In this document: piece after piece, positions 62,297 to 64,000 of the stretch
Numbering within the stretch: position 1 is the first letter of the stretch
How the letters are laid out: each line of letters begins with the position of its first letter
Origin: Flavobacterium sp. 140616W15
Lineage (GTDB): Bacteria; Bacteroidota; Bacteroidia; Flavobacteriales; Flavobacteriaceae
Direction of reading: 5' to 3'
NCBI RefSeq assembly: GCF_003668995.1
Contig: NZ_CP033068.1
Location: forward strand, 1,798,001-1,862,000
Length of the DNA: 64,000 nt
Program-made: the position numbers and the translations under genes
Notes under the pieces: generated by a model
Databases searched by the model: none
The model's input: only the letters and a program-made list of their open reading frames with translations
Told to the model about the DNA's origin: nothing

Positions 62297-62601
62297 TTTT
62301 TAGACTTCTTAGATTGTTAGATTTTAGATTTCTTAGATTGAGCAAACCTATATTATGTAGACGCACTACGGTACGTCTCTACAGAAAACCTTTGTCGCTC
62401 TGTACCTCTGTTACTTTATTTCCCCAATCTTGTCACCTTGAGCGGAGTCGAAGGACATACGGGGCTTCGACTCCGCTCAGCCTGACATGGGATTACTTTA
62501 TGGGTAAACCTACATTATGTAGACGCACTGCGGTACATCTCTACAGAAAACCTTTGTCTCTCTGCACCTTTGTTACTTTGAACCTTTAAAAAGCCTCTTT
62601 G
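62297..62601. repeat. Direct and inverted repeats between pectin genes
   Basis: Two copies of a ~74-base unit lie at about 62344-62417 and 62506-62579 (shared phrases attatgtagacgcact and tctctacagaaaacctttgt, few differences). Between them a perfect 15-bp inverted repeat (tgagcggagtcgaag at 62439-62453 with its complement at 62465-62479) is flanked by GTCA/TGAC. The pattern suggests a REP-type element between direct repeats. No gene is seen. Confidence 0.85.
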
Positions 62602-64000
62602 CTACTTTGTCTCTTTGCCTCTTTGAGCCTCGAATCCTAAGACATTCTCACTCGTATATTTTTTAGCTTGCTTTTTACTTAATTGATGTGCCCATAAAAC
62701 TCTTTTCTCTGGTTTGTATCCTTCGCCACTGCAATTATACTCGGCATAAAAAGCTGTTTTTTCTGCTTCTGGTTTTGACCAATTTTCCCAGCCTTGTGGC
62801 AAAATATGACTTCCCATTTTGCATTCTATGAAAACCGTTTTAGCATAAATGCGCCATGGCCTTCCTAAATATACCTGTGTTGCATTTTTATCTGCTGTAA
62901 GAGTACAGTTTTTAAAAACAAATCCGAATTCCTTACCTTCAGGCGTGGATGCTGCTGTTATATAAGAATTCTTGATACTGTGAATCTGACAATTTTCAAA
63001 TAGAACTGTTGCTTTTCCAAAAATAAAATCCGTTGTTCCTTCTATATAACAATCTTTAAAGTATTGTCTTGAATTATTTCCCGATGCGTATAATGTATCT
63101 TGATTCCCTAAAATATTACAATTAAATACATATGCTCTGTCTCCCATAATCGATAATGCTACTGCTTGACCAATGTCGCCAGAAGAATTTTGAATTGTTA
63201 AATTTGATGCCGAAAAATCATTTCCTTCTACTAGCATTGTATAAGTATAGAATGTACTGTTTCTGCCTAAATTCATTTTTCCAAAATAATCATCGTAGGT
63301 AATGATTGTCTTTTCTTTGCTTTCCCCTATTATAGAAATATTGTTATTGAATTCTGGGATTCTTATTTTCTCATAATAAGTTCCGTTTTTAATATGTATC
63401 GTTACTCTTTCATAAGGAAATGCTTTTGCGGCATTTATAGCGTCTTGAATAAGCTTAAAATCTCCTGATCCATCTTGGGCTACGGTAATTGTATTTTTGT
63501 CTTCAATCTTTTTTTTTTCGCTTTTTCAAAAACGTATTTTTTTTCCCAATTTGGATATTTTTTCAAAACCTCTTTTGGTTCATCTGTATACCAAGCATAG
63601 CCGTTTTTACGTTCGGCTCCTATTTCATCTAGAGATTTCTTTTTGACTCCATCTCTATCACAAAAAAAGGTTCATTGTTCTCTAGCTCCATAAATCTTGC
63701 CCAAATTGGCAAAGCATTTTGAGTAACAATCATTTTTTTATCTATTACTTTTCCTGCATCATTTAGTATACGTTTTTCCTCAAGATTTGTGATTTTTGTC
63801 TTTTCAAACCATGCATAAGCACTTTTTACAGCTGTAATTACTTCTGGAGATGGATTATCGATAGTCATTAATAACAATACAATTTTTGCTGATTCTTTTC
63901 CGCTCAAAGAGGGTAATTCATATGCTCTTGCTTTGGCTGGAGCCAAGGTATTTTCATCATGTTGCGCACACCAAGCGGTTAATACGCCATTTTGTTTGTA
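62602..64000 (-). pseudogene. Pectate lyase (PL10)-pectinesterase (CE8) fusion, partial, two frame breaks
   Basis: Starting beyond base 64000, the minus strand reads TAWCAQHDENTLAPAKARAY, a PL10 pectate-lyase segment, continuing to FMELENNEPFF, then (after one added T at 63662-63668) CDRDG and ERKNGYAWY. After another added A (63509-63518) it continues into DKNTITVAQDGSGDF and a complete pectinesterase domain with QAVALSIMGDRAYVF, GTTDFIFGKA (catalytic Asp region) and LGRPW. So one protein carried a lyase followed by an esterase, an efficient pairing for pectin. Both breaks fall in homopolymers and may be sequencing undercalls. Its N-terminus is outside the window. Confidence 0.8.

Noticed and set aside
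1..64000. tRNA, rRNA or an intact insertion sequence
   Set aside because: No cloverleaf, rRNA stretch, transposase frame or terminal inverted repeats with target duplication were recognised on either strand.

Overview
The window is about two-thirds A+T and looks like chromosome from a Flavobacterium-type member of the Bacteroidota. Evidence: SusC/TonB-style receptors with a carboxypeptidase-regulatory N-terminal domain, many lipoprotein signals, AraC regulators with an FPG-FLA linker, Bacteroidota families such as DUF2480 and DUF4494, and promoters of the form TTTG...TAnnTTTG. No rRNA, tRNA, CRISPR array, phage or intact insertion sequence was seen.

Layout. (1) 1-4013: four AraC-family regulators on the minus strand, arranged as a duplicated two-gene operon (A-B, A-B; the last B is cut by the window edge). 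(2) 4336-7643: a DUF4494 protein, an exported metallo-beta-lactamase-fold hydrolase, its likely AraC regulator and an MgtC-like protein. (3) 7749-15278: a TolC-MacA-MacB export operon, then an MgtA-type P-type ATPase. (4) 15438-19563: a LytTR remnant, a large TonB-dependent receptor, and a divergent exported S-adenosylmethionine hydrolase. (5) 19629-24575: a zinc alcohol dehydrogenase, two hydroxynitrile-lyase-like cupins and an AraC regulator, interrupted by a 1.75-kb nested tandem repeat. (6) 24754-26819: methyltransferase, deoxyribonucleotidase and a DeoR-type regulator with a long palindromic operator. (7) 27070-32863: an RND tripartite efflux operon. (8) 33664-37023: a probable copper-acquisition locus (small Cys protein, Met-rich lipoprotein, OprC/NosA-like receptor). 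(9) 37118-39807: a broken DMT exporter gene and an MFS exporter. (10) 39871-47492: DUF2480 plus a second RND system, facing a SufR-like regulator. (11) 47771-52574: lipase, small membrane protein, GNAT, HxlR, AlkD-like repair protein, DUF3052 and a DapB-like reductase. (12) 52787-59844: galT-galK, an ABC exporter, DoxX, Hsp20, and an unknown protein coupled to a VIT1-like transporter. (13) 59853-64000: pectin degradation (rhamnogalacturonan acetylesterase, GH28, and a pectate lyase-pectinesterase fusion).

Two features cut across the window. First, six reading-frame breaks in four genes (DMT exporter x2, RND adaptor, galT, pectate lyase-pectinesterase x2) are each repaired by adding one A/T to a homopolymer; this points to sequencing undercalls, although real decay or slippage cannot be excluded. 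Second, intergenic regions carry several dispersed repeat and hairpin families. The best candidates for new biology are the nested 16-bp/90-bp repeat, the copper locus with its conserved ligand set, the exported SAM hydrolase beside a TonB receptor, the duplicated AraC pair, and a 12-codon proline-rich mini-ORF upstream of the DMT gene.
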